Of a stretch of DNA of 59,871 nt, positions 26,571 to 33,860 are shown in pieces. The notes below the pieces were generated by a model, which saw nothing but the letters and a program-made list of their open reading frames with translations, had not been told where the DNA came from and ran no database searches. The DNA lies in NCBI GenBank assembly GCA_000179315.1, contig ADZZ01000072.1:1-59871 (forward strand). Reading direction: 5' to 3'. The stretch is from a delta proteobacterium NaphS2. GTDB taxonomy: Bacteria; Desulfobacterota; DSM-4660; Desulfatiglandales; Desulfatiglandaceae. Position 1 is the stretch's first letter, and each line of letters starts with the position of its first letter. Both the position numbers and the translations under genes were made by a program.

Positions 26571-27662
26571 ATGGAAAAAGTCATTGATTTGATACGAAAA
26601 TACCACGAACCCACAAAGGTGGCGTCCACCAATGGCGGCGAATATCACAGCCCCTGTCCTGGGTGCGGAGGAAAGGATCGCTTCCATGTGTGGCCGGAAG
26701 AAAATCAGGGCGAGGGCTCCTGGTGGTGTCGGCAGTGCGGCAAGGGTGGCGACGCGATTCAATTCCTTCGAGATTTTGAGGGTCTCACGTTCCGTGAGGC
26801 TTGTGAGCGGCTTGGGAAAACACCCCGCGAAATATCGAACCACGAAAATCCATGGGTACACAAGGATCAGAAAAAACCGGAGGAGGTGTGGCGCCCGGAC
26901 CCTGAGCAGGGACCCCCACCGGAAATATGGAGGAAGAAGGCCCGGAAGTTCGTCAATTGGGCATTCGAAAATCTCATTTTGATGGACTCGGGGGAAGGGA
27001 TCAAGGCCCGGTTGTTCCGGCGCGGCATCAACGAGTGGGTCATCAAGCATTTCGGCCTTGGCTGGAATCCCGGAAATGAGGGAAAGGACCTTTTCCGACC
27101 GCGCGAATCCTGGGGGCTTCCAACGGAATTAAAGCCCGACGGCCACAAGAAAAAGTTATGGATTCCGAGCGGGCTTGTGATTCCCCATTTGGTGGGTAAG
27201 GAAATTCATCGAATCAGAATTCGGAGGGAAAACGGTGATCCAAAGTATTACGTACTGCCTGGCTCCTCGATGAACTGCCTTGTGGAGGATTGCGGTGTGC
27301 CCCAACTCCAATGGCCCCTCGGAAGTCGATGTTACGTATTAGTTGAGGCCGAACTTGACGCCATGATGATCAGATACTGGGCGAATCGCGGTCACGAAAT
27401 GACCGGGGTGGTGGCGCTCGGGAATTCAAGCCGCAAGCCCGATGCTAAAACAACCGATTTTCTCAAAAATGCGGCTCTCATCTTGAACGCCTTGGACTTT
27501 GACCCGGCCGGCGCCCGACAAATAAAATGGTGGCGGGAAAACTTTCCTCAATCAAAGCGGTGGCCGGTGCCCATTGGAAAGGACCCGGGAGAGGCTTTTG
27601 AACAGGGAGTGCCTATTCAAAATTGGATCAAGGCGGGCCAGCCGAAGGGTTGGTTTCTTTAA
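26571..27662 (+). CDS. CHC2 zinc-finger/Toprim primase
   Basis: The 363-residue product has the DnaG-type zinc finger at residues about 26-60 (CPGCGGKDRFHVWPEENQ, then WWCRQCGKGGDAIQFL) with CxxC...CxxC ligands. An RNA-polymerase-like middle part follows, then a Toprim region (YVLVEAELDAMMIRY with the Glu, LNALDFDPAGARQ with the DxD). It is shorter than host DnaG and lacks a helicase-interaction domain; a separate helicase gene follows 72 bp later. Together they would start replication of the excised element, as the fused alpha protein does in P4. The ribosome binding site is weak. Confidence 0.85.
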   Translation: MEKVIDLIRKYHEPTKVASTNGGEYHSPCPGCGGKDRFHVWPEENQGEGSWWCRQCGKGGDAIQFLRDFEGLTFREACERLGKTPREISNHENPWVHKDQKKPEEVWRPDPEQGPPPEIWRKKARKFVNWAFENLILMDSGEGIKARLFRRGINEWVIKHFGLGWNPGNEGKDLFRPRESWGLPTELKPDGHKKKLWIPSGLVIPHLVGKEIHRIRIRRENGDPKYYVLPGSSMNCLVEDCGVPQLQWPLGSRCYVLVEAELDAMMIRYWANRGHEMTGVVALGNSSRKPDAKTTDFLKNAALILNALDFDPAGARQIKWWRENFPQSKRWPVPIGKDPGEAFEQGVPIQNWIKAGQPKGWFL

Positions 27663-27734
27663 AGGAGCGGATGATGGGCGCCGATGATTTAGAACAACAG
27701 ATACAGGCCCGGATCTAAGGAAGAACAAAAAACT

Positions 27735-29222
27735 ATGAAGGGCGAGGGCCCGGTGACGCCGGAGAAAAAAGAAAAAACCAGGTCCCAACTGGAGGAATTT
27801 TGCATCCATGCCGCTGAACTGGGGGATGGAATCCTATTCGGCCTTCTTCATGAAAATCGATTCCTCTTCAATGAGACATCTGGAGAATGGCTCGTGTACT
27901 CAGGGCATAAGTGGGAACTCGATCTCACCGGAGAGGCGCAAAAGGCGGTTGAATACATCGCCGTATGGTATAGCAATCGAGCTTCTGACCTGGCGGCCCG
28001 GATAGATCGGGGGGAAAAGGATGGTGATAAGACAAAGATAGAACAGCTCAAGGCCGAACAACGTCTGTGCAACAAGAAAGCCAAAAAGCTCAGGACCCAA
28101 CGGGGGCGGCAGGCCTGCCTTCATCTCGCCCACACGAATTATGAAAGACCTCTTCAGGTCTCTGGCGATGCACTGGATTTGCATCCTATGCGGTTGGCAT
28201 GCACGGACGGCGTGATCGATCTTGAAACGGGGGAGCTGAGACCCGGCAGGCCTCAAGATTTGATAACACTGGGCAGCCCCACCAATTGGCATGGGCTCCA
28301 TGCTTCTGCACCCAATTTTGAACGAACAATCAACGAAATCGTCGATGACCCGGAGGTATCCGAATTCCTTCAACGATTTTTCGGGTACTGCTGTACCGGA
28401 CTTGTCACGGAATCCGCTTTGGTGGTTTTGGAGGGCCAAGGCCGCAACGGCAAGACGCTTTTGGTCGAAACCCTGGCTCATGTTCTGGGACCCCTGGCGG
28501 GCTCGATCCCCTCTGAAATGCTTCTGGATCAAGGGCGCTTCACAAATGCGGACTCTCCAACCCCTTCCCTAATGTCTTTGCGCGGGCTTAGATGTGCTTT
28601 TGCATCTGAAGTTGAAGAAAACAGACGATTCAGCTCAAGCCGCGTTAAGTGGCTGTCCGGTTCGGACAGCCTTGTGGGCCGCTTCCCACATGACAGGAGG
28701 CCTACGAGGTTCAGGCCGACCCACAAGCTTATTCTTTTAATCAATGAAAGGCCCAATGCCCCTATGAATGATTATGCCTTTTGGGAACGGTTGCACATGG
28801 TTCCTTTTCCCTTCTCATTTGTTGATCATGAGCCTAAAGCCGCCAACGAACGGCGGGCCGATAAATCCCTGGCGGAAAAGCTTAAGGAGGAGGCCCCCGG
28901 AATATTGGCTTGGCTTGTCAGGGGATGTCTGAAGTGGCAGAAGCAAGGGCTTTCTCCACCCGAGAAAATCCGTAAAAATACTGAGGAATACAAGCGTTCC
29001 GAAGATCTGTTGGAAACCTTTCTGGACGAACATTGCATTCTTGATCCAAAGGAAGAAGAGGCGTCAGCAGATCTCTACGACGCCTTCAAATCCTGGTGGA
29101 GTGAAAACGTCAGTAGGAAAACGCTCAGCCAAAAAAAGTTCGGCCGTCTTATGGGCCGCAAATTTGAGCGGAAAAAGACGAATACCATTAAGTACGTCGG
29201 CTTGCGGCTGGTCAAAATATGA
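27735..29222 (+). CDS. D5-type SF3 helicase (phage/plasmid replication)
   Basis: The 495-residue product has a D5_N-like N-terminal region (about 130-215, including HPMRLACTDGVIDLETGELR) and an SF3 ATPase core. Walker A is GQGRNGKT (234-241), an acidic segment FASEVEENRRF serves as the Walker B region, and THKLILLINERPNAP is motif C. The C-terminus (KTLSQKKFGRLMGRKFERKK) looks like a winged helix for origin binding. This is the helicase half of P4-type primase-helicases. AAGGAAG lies about 11 bases upstream. A very AT-rich tract follows, a plausible origin. Confidence 0.88.
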   Translation: MKGEGPVTPEKKEKTRSQLEEFCIHAAELGDGILFGLLHENRFLFNETSGEWLVYSGHKWELDLTGEAQKAVEYIAVWYSNRASDLAARIDRGEKDGDKTKIEQLKAEQRLCNKKAKKLRTQRGRQACLHLAHTNYERPLQVSGDALDLHPMRLACTDGVIDLETGELRPGRPQDLITLGSPTNWHGLHASAPNFERTINEIVDDPEVSEFLQRFFGYCCTGLVTESALVVLEGQGRNGKTLLVETLAHVLGPLAGSIPSEMLLDQGRFTNADSPTPSLMSLRGLRCAFASEVEENRRFSSSRVKWLSGSDSLVGRFPHDRRPTRFRPTHKLILLINERPNAPMNDYAFWERLHMVPFPFSFVDHEPKAANERRADKSLAEKLKEEAPGILAWLVRGCLKWQKQGLSPPEKIRKNTEEYKRSEDLLETFLDEHCILDPKEEEASADLYDAFKSWWSENVSRKTLSQKKFGRLMGRKFERKKTNTIKYVGLRLVKI

Positions 29223-29752
29223 AAGGCAAGGGATGAATGGGGAGGAAAACGGGAAGATCGGCCTTTTCCATAGAATCGTAAAAGATCTTATATTTCAATA
29301 GGTTATTGTAATTAATGGGAGGATGGGAGCTTCTATTATATATCCTAAATAAAGAAATAAATAAATATATTATTAATATATATAGTTAAACATAGTCATT
29401 TATTGCTATATATCGTATCGGCAACGGCGCCCTGATACACCAAAAAAAACGAAACAAAACTTTTCAAAAAGTGTTTCTCCCTCCTATTTTGCCGCTGTTG
29501 ATGACGTAACCTGCTAAATTTACATACGTAATACTTAGATAGCAGATGGGAGGATGATTTTAATGTTACCTCCCATAACAGTTTCAATGCTCCCCGAAAG
29601 AGGTATTCGGGATGCTTCCGTGGGAGGAACCGGCCAAGGTTTCCTTCGGCCGATGCGTTCCCCGTGAAGGTTTATCGGGAGGTTGATCGGTCGGGGGAGT
29701 TTCTATTTTGGAGAGTCTATTAACCGGAATTCATTTGTTCAGGAGGGATGCC
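29223..29752. other. AT-rich non-coding region, candidate replication origin
   Basis: After the helicase stop there are about 530 bases without a gene. The stretch 29325-29412 is strikingly AT-rich with TATATA, AATAAATAAATA and ATTAATATATA runs, much more so than its surroundings. Next come GCCAAGGTTTCCTTCGGCC (29632-29650), which can fold, and an AGGAGG before the coiled-coil gene. Position next to the primase and helicase genes suggests an origin of the excised element. Confidence 0.35.
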
Positions 29753-30439
29753 ATGCAAGAGATTGAAAATCAGAAGACTACATCAAAATCACCTGCCAGC
29801 GATTTCAACGCCAAATTGCAGGCGATGCTGGCCATGGAGGGAAGAAACGTCAAGGATTTGGTATCGGTGTGCGTGGAATTGTTGCGGGCCAAAAACACCC
29901 TGGAGGAAAAGCGTGAAGATGCCTATCGCCGTATCGTGTCGCACATAGAATCCGTTCTTCCCGGCCGCCAGATCGATGATGGCGCGTTTTGCGGGGACAA
30001 ACGGCGTTTACGGCAGCTTAACGCTGCCATACAGGCCGTGTCCGATCGTATTGAGGATATCAAAAGCCGCGGCCGCGAAGCGAGAAGCGCAGAAGCCCAT
30101 GCAATCCGCATGGAAGCCTTGGAGGTGGAAAAGGATTTGCTTCAGGAACGTATGGCGGTCTTACGGGAAAAACTCATCCCCATTGAGGCTGAATGGTTGG
30201 TTCTCGCTGAATCCCTGAGCGATGGAGCCTTGCCCCTGGGGTCTCATGAGCGTCACTTGCTACAGATGGAAATCGATCGAAGGCGGGCAGAGATGAATCC
30301 GGACGAAACCATTATAGGCCGTTTGAAAGACGTGCGCCGGCGTTTGGATGCGATCAAGGATGACAGCTATCCCACCTTTGATCAGTTGGTGGACCGGGCG
30401 GCTTCTAAGGCGCCCGCTGTATCCGGATATTTCGAATGA
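29753..30439 (+). CDS. Coiled-coil protein of the integrative element
   Basis: From the ATG at 29753 (AGGAGG 8 bases upstream; an earlier in-frame TTG at 29708 lacks this) the product has 228 residues, strongly charged and largely helical. Long heptad-like stretches (LNAAIQAVSDRIEDIKSRG, MEALEVEKDLLQERMAVLRE) predict a coiled coil. No enzymatic or DNA-binding motif is visible. The C-terminus ends in a helix with DQLVDRAASKAPAVSGYFE. Function is unknown; a scaffold, capsid-sizing or partition role would be speculation. Confidence 0.65.
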   Translation: MQEIENQKTTSKSPASDFNAKLQAMLAMEGRNVKDLVSVCVELLRAKNTLEEKREDAYRRIVSHIESVLPGRQIDDGAFCGDKRRLRQLNAAIQAVSDRIEDIKSRGREARSAEAHAIRMEALEVEKDLLQERMAVLREKLIPIEAEWLVLAESLSDGALPLGSHERHLLQMEIDRRRAEMNPDETIIGRLKDVRRRLDAIKDDSYPTFDQLVDRAASKAPAVSGYFE

Positions 30440-30463
30440 GGTGGTGCCCGGTTGGAATTTTAT

Positions 30464-30493
30464 TTGACATACTGACAGCCCATAAATTATGAT
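30464..30493 (+). promoter_or_regulatory. Sigma70-type promoter
   Basis: TTGACA (30464-30469) and TATGAT (30488-30493) are separated by 18 bp, just after the coiled-coil gene. It would transcribe the 30500-30860 leader toward the C4-like RNA. Confidence 0.5.
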
Positions 30494-30826
30494 TTTAGAT
30501 AGTTGCTCTATCATTTTTCCAAAATGATATTTTATGACACTTTTTCGGAAAAACGCCGAAAAACGCGGTGTCACAAATTTTCGTGAAAATTTTGAGATTT
30601 TCCGTAAGCATTTCAATAAGTTCCACAAGTTTACATAATGCACCTTATCGGACATCAATATTATATCGGCAGTAATATCAATCACTTATATTGTTTTATC
30701 TGGTTTTATGGCTGAAAGTGTGGTGGGTTTGACACACCAAAAACCGCTTATTCTTGGCATTTGTATGACACTCTCGATTTCGCGTTATTGGCAGGCTGAG
30801 CATTTGTGCGGTATCCATAAAAGCGT

Positions 30827-30854
30827 TTGACATCTTTATGGAAGGTGCTATGAT
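30827..30854 (+). promoter_or_regulatory. Sigma70-type promoter of the C4-like RNA
   Basis: TTGACA (30827-30832) and TATGAT (30849-30854) with a 16-bp spacer give a start near 30861. The -10 contains the ATGATG that could otherwise be read as a start codon. Confidence 0.6.
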
Positions 30855-30860
30855 GAATCC

Positions 30861-31046
30861 CGTCATGGCAAAATCCATGGCCCGGTTTCGCAGCCGGAAT
30901 TACAGTAAGGCGTGCAAGCGCCTCAAATTCGTATGGCGCTTTTTTTGTGCCCATACGATTCCTCTGGCGGGTTGCGTGCGGGAGCCTTCGGGCTCGCCGG
31001 TGCCCTTACTGGCCGGTCTGCGAACCGCATGCAGCCCGCCTTTTTT
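30861..31046 (+). ncRNA. Candidate C4/P4 CI-type antisense RNA with terminator
   Basis: From the promoter at 30827 a transcript of about 186 nt would end in a large stem (GGCGGGTTGCGTGCGG at 30966 with CCGCATGCAGCCCGCC at 31025) and T6. Inside are further hairpins: GGCGTGCAAGCGCC, CGTATGGC...GCCCATACG and GAGCC-TTCG-GGCTC. The run CGTATGGCG, CCCATACGATTCCTCTGGCG, CCGGTGCCC and GGCCGGTCTGCGAACC is what I remember of C4-type antisense RNAs of P1/P7 and of the P4 immunity region. There the same DNA is sometimes annotated as an Icd/Ash-like ORF (here 30838-31077, KFVWRFFCAHTIPLAG). C4/CI RNAs terminate or silence downstream genes for immunity. No database was searched. Confidence 0.55.
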
Positions 31047-31102
31047 ATTTGGTGGCAGTGAAGGCGGATCTATTTAAACTCTTTGATAGGGAGGTACTTA
31101 AG

Positions 31103-31142
31103 ATGACAATGTGTATTGACTATGACGATTCAGCGTCTGTTC
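31103..31142 (+). pseudogene. Unknown small gene, 5' part, split by the second IS21 element
   Basis: An ATG at 31103 with GGGAGG 6 bases upstream opens MTMCIDYDDSASV, then the IS21-type element begins after GTCTGTTC (31135-31142). The frame resumes at 36683. It is the first gene after the C4-like RNA and may be under its control. Confidence 0.75.
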
Positions 31143-31212
31143 CTGGATGGCCACCTGAAAATCCCCCACTTGTGGCCGGGTCAAAATCCCCCGGCGACAG
31201 GACGGTTTCAGT

Positions 31213-31527
31213 TTACAAATCTTCTTTAGAAAGGTCCATATTCTTTCCTTTTTCATCCTGCTTTTTTTGTTTACTTTGCGATATCCTCGATGCTGCTTCT
31301 TTGAGGCGGTAGCTTTTTCCCTCGAACTTCAGGAGATGCCCGTGATGAAGCAGGCGGTCGAGTATGGCCGAAGATGCTGTATTGTCCCTGAGAAGCTTAC
31401 CCCAGTCTTCAACGAGTCGATTTGATGTAAGGAGCGTACTTTTTTTTGCGGAATACCGATTCAGAATGATTTCCAGCAAATCATCAGCGGCTTGTTCCGG
31501 CATTTTCTTGCGCAAAAACAAGTCATC
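31213..31527 (-). pseudogene. istB: istB, 3' part (second IS21 element)
   Basis: On the reverse strand the frame resumes after the insertion as DDLFLRKKMPEQAADDLLEI and ends LSKEDL. It supplies the Asp pair of Walker B, the sensor segment STLLTSNRLVEDWGKLL and the C-terminal DRLLHHGHLLKFEGKSYRLK. Joined with the part ending LLII at 33339 it gives a 271-residue IstB in one frame. Confidence 0.88.
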
Positions 31528-31536
31528 GATGATCAG

Positions 31537-33338
31537 CAGCAATTCCCGACCGCGTCGCTACTGAGTCTATTTCTTAACATTTCTACAAAATAGATACCGC
31601 TGTCAAAGAGCCTTGCTGAGAATTAGCTGAAATTCCTCGTTTGGCCGGTCAATTTTTGATGAAACAAGGGGCAAAAAAAAGACCTAAAACCAATCCCATA
31701 TGATTTACCGCACAGATGTCCCTTACCGGCAAATACCAATTTTTCTGGAATTGACGCTTTTTTTCATTGGTATAGTGCATCTTGCATTCAATCGTCATCA
31801 TATAAAATTATCGGCGGTTGGAATTTCATCCCGTAAAAAAGGGCTTCGTAAAGCATCCTCATCGATTTGAACGCAAAATCTCTAAACAAGGATCGCATAC
31901 GATCCCAAAGTTCTCGTTTGCTACCCATCTTATGCCATGTAGCTCGAAACAGGGGACAACAGAGCTGCTGTGTTTGGTCAACCAAAAAGGCCAACATCAT
32001 GAGCATCACAAAAACTACACTCAGATTTTTCTTTCCGAGCCCATAGTTATGACCGAAATGATAGCCTTGATTCTTGAGGGTATTGAACGTCTCATTTTCT
32101 ATTTTCCAGCGTGCACGACCGCCTCGCATAAGTTCATAAGAGTTTCCCTTTGTTATGGTAAAATCAGTAACCCAGCTGAAATGTTGCGTCTTTTCTGACG
32201 TGATTTCCCAGTATTCCAGGAAATTGATCAGCAAATCCTGATTTGATTCATTCAGGGGGAGGTGGTTAACGAAAAGGAAACGATGCGTTTTTTGCGGATT
32301 ATCATTATCGACCAATTCAAATTGAACAGCTTCGCCATTTTCTTGTGCCTCTTCCACTTTTCTGAACAGGAAAGGATGATCCCCCTTCTTCACACCCAGA
32401 ATGTAATGAAGATTGTATTTTTCCGCCTCCCTTATGTGTGGCGCATTCGAACTTAGGGCATCTTCGGTAATGATAACGGGCAGGTGTGGATGGTCCTTTC
32501 TAAGACTGTCGAAGAAACGTTTTGCGGCATTACGCTCACAATCGTTCTTGCTTTGGCCGTCTTGTTTGATTATGAACTCCGGGGCTAACGGAATGACCTC
32601 TTTGAGATCGGGATGAACAATTGCCGCCCCCAGCATCTGTTGGTAATAGGTGATTTCGCCGGTCTTTTTGTTTACTTTTTGCAGACAATTATCAGAGAAA
32701 ATTTTCTTCGAGGAAAAGTAGCCTGTTCCGTCCAAAGATAACAGATAGCATCCCTGGAAGAAAGCCAGGCGCTCCAGAGCTTTGCCTCTTTGCAATTTAC
32801 TAAAAATATTCTTATACGCAGGTCGAATTTCCACAGGGTCTACTTCATCCAGAATCGTTCGCATCTGCGAGTCACAAGGTATACTTTCTACATGATAAAT
32901 GCTTTCTAAATTCTCAGCGGCTTGTCTTCGTTTGTCAAAAGCAAGCAGGGACGGATCTTTGAGAGAGAAAACGGCAAAGCCAGACATCAAGGCGTCTGCC
33001 ATTGATATTTCCGGATTACCCTCACGGTAGTCCGATACTCCCAAAAAATCTTTATGCAGACCCTCGAACAGTGGATCAGCACTAAGATACTTTCGAGAAG
33101 CTAACCTTCCCTTTTTCTGTTGGCTTTGATGTTTCATGACATTTATGGGAGTGAATCATGAACCATCGTTCGCCAAATGTCCAGGTTTTCCTGAAATTTA
33201 TTTGCAGTTTTGACGCTTTTTTTTGAAAAAGAACTCCATAATGCGCTTTTTCAAGAACTTTCAATGCCAAGGCTTTACGAAAAGCGAATTTCAAGTTACA
33301 CTGATATTGGGCCTTTCAACAGCAACCGGGAATTGCTG
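31537..33338 (-). mobile_element. DDE insertion sequence inside istB
   Basis: CAGCAATTCCCG (31537-31548) and CGGGAATTGCTG (33327-33338) are perfect 12-bp terminal inverted repeats. GATGATCAG flanks the element at 31528-31536 and 33339-33347, a 9-bp target duplication; the next CAG is ambiguous between target and end, so it could be counted as up to 12. The element is about 1.8 kb with one transposase. The family is IS4-superfamily-like; I cannot settle which IS group. Confidence 0.85.
31788..33137 (-). CDS. DDE transposase (IS4-superfamily-like)
   Basis: The 449-residue product has a helical N-terminus and an RNase-H core with the first Asp in YLLSLDGTGYFSSKKIF. The second is in VIITEDALSSNAPHI, and the Glu in RARWKIENETFNTLKNQGYH, followed by the hydrophobic LSVVFVMLMMLAFLVDQTQQ. 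This is a DDE transposase pattern familiar from Desulfobacterota genomes, perhaps the ISDol1-like group of unclassified ISs. The frame is intact and its terminal repeats are perfect, so it may be recent and active. Confidence 0.85.
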   Translation of the reverse strand: MKHQSQQKKGRLASRKYLSADPLFEGLHKDFLGVSDYREGNPEISMADALMSGFAVFSLKDPSLLAFDKRRQAAENLESIYHVESIPCDSQMRTILDEVDPVEIRPAYKNIFSKLQRGKALERLAFFQGCYLLSLDGTGYFSSKKIFSDNCLQKVNKKTGEITYYQQMLGAAIVHPDLKEVIPLAPEFIIKQDGQSKNDCERNAAKRFFDSLRKDHPHLPVIITEDALSSNAPHIREAEKYNLHYILGVKKGDHPFLFRKVEEAQENGEAVQFELVDNDNPQKTHRFLFVNHLPLNESNQDLLINFLEYWEITSEKTQHFSWVTDFTITKGNSYELMRGGRARWKIENETFNTLKNQGYHFGHNYGLGKKNLSVVFVMLMMLAFLVDQTQQLCCPLFRATWHKMGSKRELWDRMRSLFRDFAFKSMRMLYEALFYGMKFQPPIILYDDD

Positions 33339-33839
33339 GATGATCAGCAGATCGGTTTCGGAAAAAAGTTTGCTGATCTTTTTCCTCCGTTTAAGTTGAG
33401 TGGCTTCAAAAAGATCCTCGAAAAAGGTGTGGGCTTCCCGGTACACCACTTTGTATCCCGCAAGGATGGCGGCGTTAGCAACCGTTTTGGCGATCATACT
33501 TTTCCCTGTCCCTGGGGATCCGATTAAAAGCGCATCGTGTCCCTCCCGGATAAATTTTCCGCTCACCAGTTCATAGATGTCCATCTTGGGCAGTTTCGGA
33601 TTGAAGCCCCAATCAAACTCGGTCAGGGTGGGTTGCTCCGTGAGACCGGATGCCTTGAGGCGCGTTTGTGTAAGGCGACTTTTTCGGTAATCCAGTTCGT
33701 CCTGGATCAGACAGGCAAAGACCTCAGTAAAAGAAGCGCCCTGATTGGCCTGGACGATTCGGGTCTCCAGGGTGGCGATCATACCATGGAGCCGGAGGGT
33801 TTTGAGATGCTTTTCCATTTCAGCCAGTGACATGTTCAT
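33339..33839 (-). pseudogene. istB: istB, 5' part (second IS21 element)
   Basis: The reverse frame from 33839 has GGAGG 5 bases upstream. It contains the N-terminal domain (LAEMEKHLKTLRLHGMIATL), Walker A LIGSPGTGKSMIA and the beginning of Walker B (SETDLLII), where it is cut. The last codon before the duplication is in frame with the 3' part at 31527. It lies 21 bases after the istA-primase stop. Confidence 0.88.
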
Positions 33840-33860
33840 GTTTCCTCCTTCATCCTGTTT

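Noticed and set aside
26335-26592. Forward 85-codon ORF before the primase gene
   Set aside because: No ribosome binding site, poor composition, and it overlaps the primase start.
30838-31077. Icd/Ash-like small ORF (KFVWRFFCAHTIPLAG)
   Set aside because: Its ATGATG lies in the -10 of a promoter and the DNA is better explained as a structured C4-like RNA with a terminator; kept only as a note in the RNA entry.
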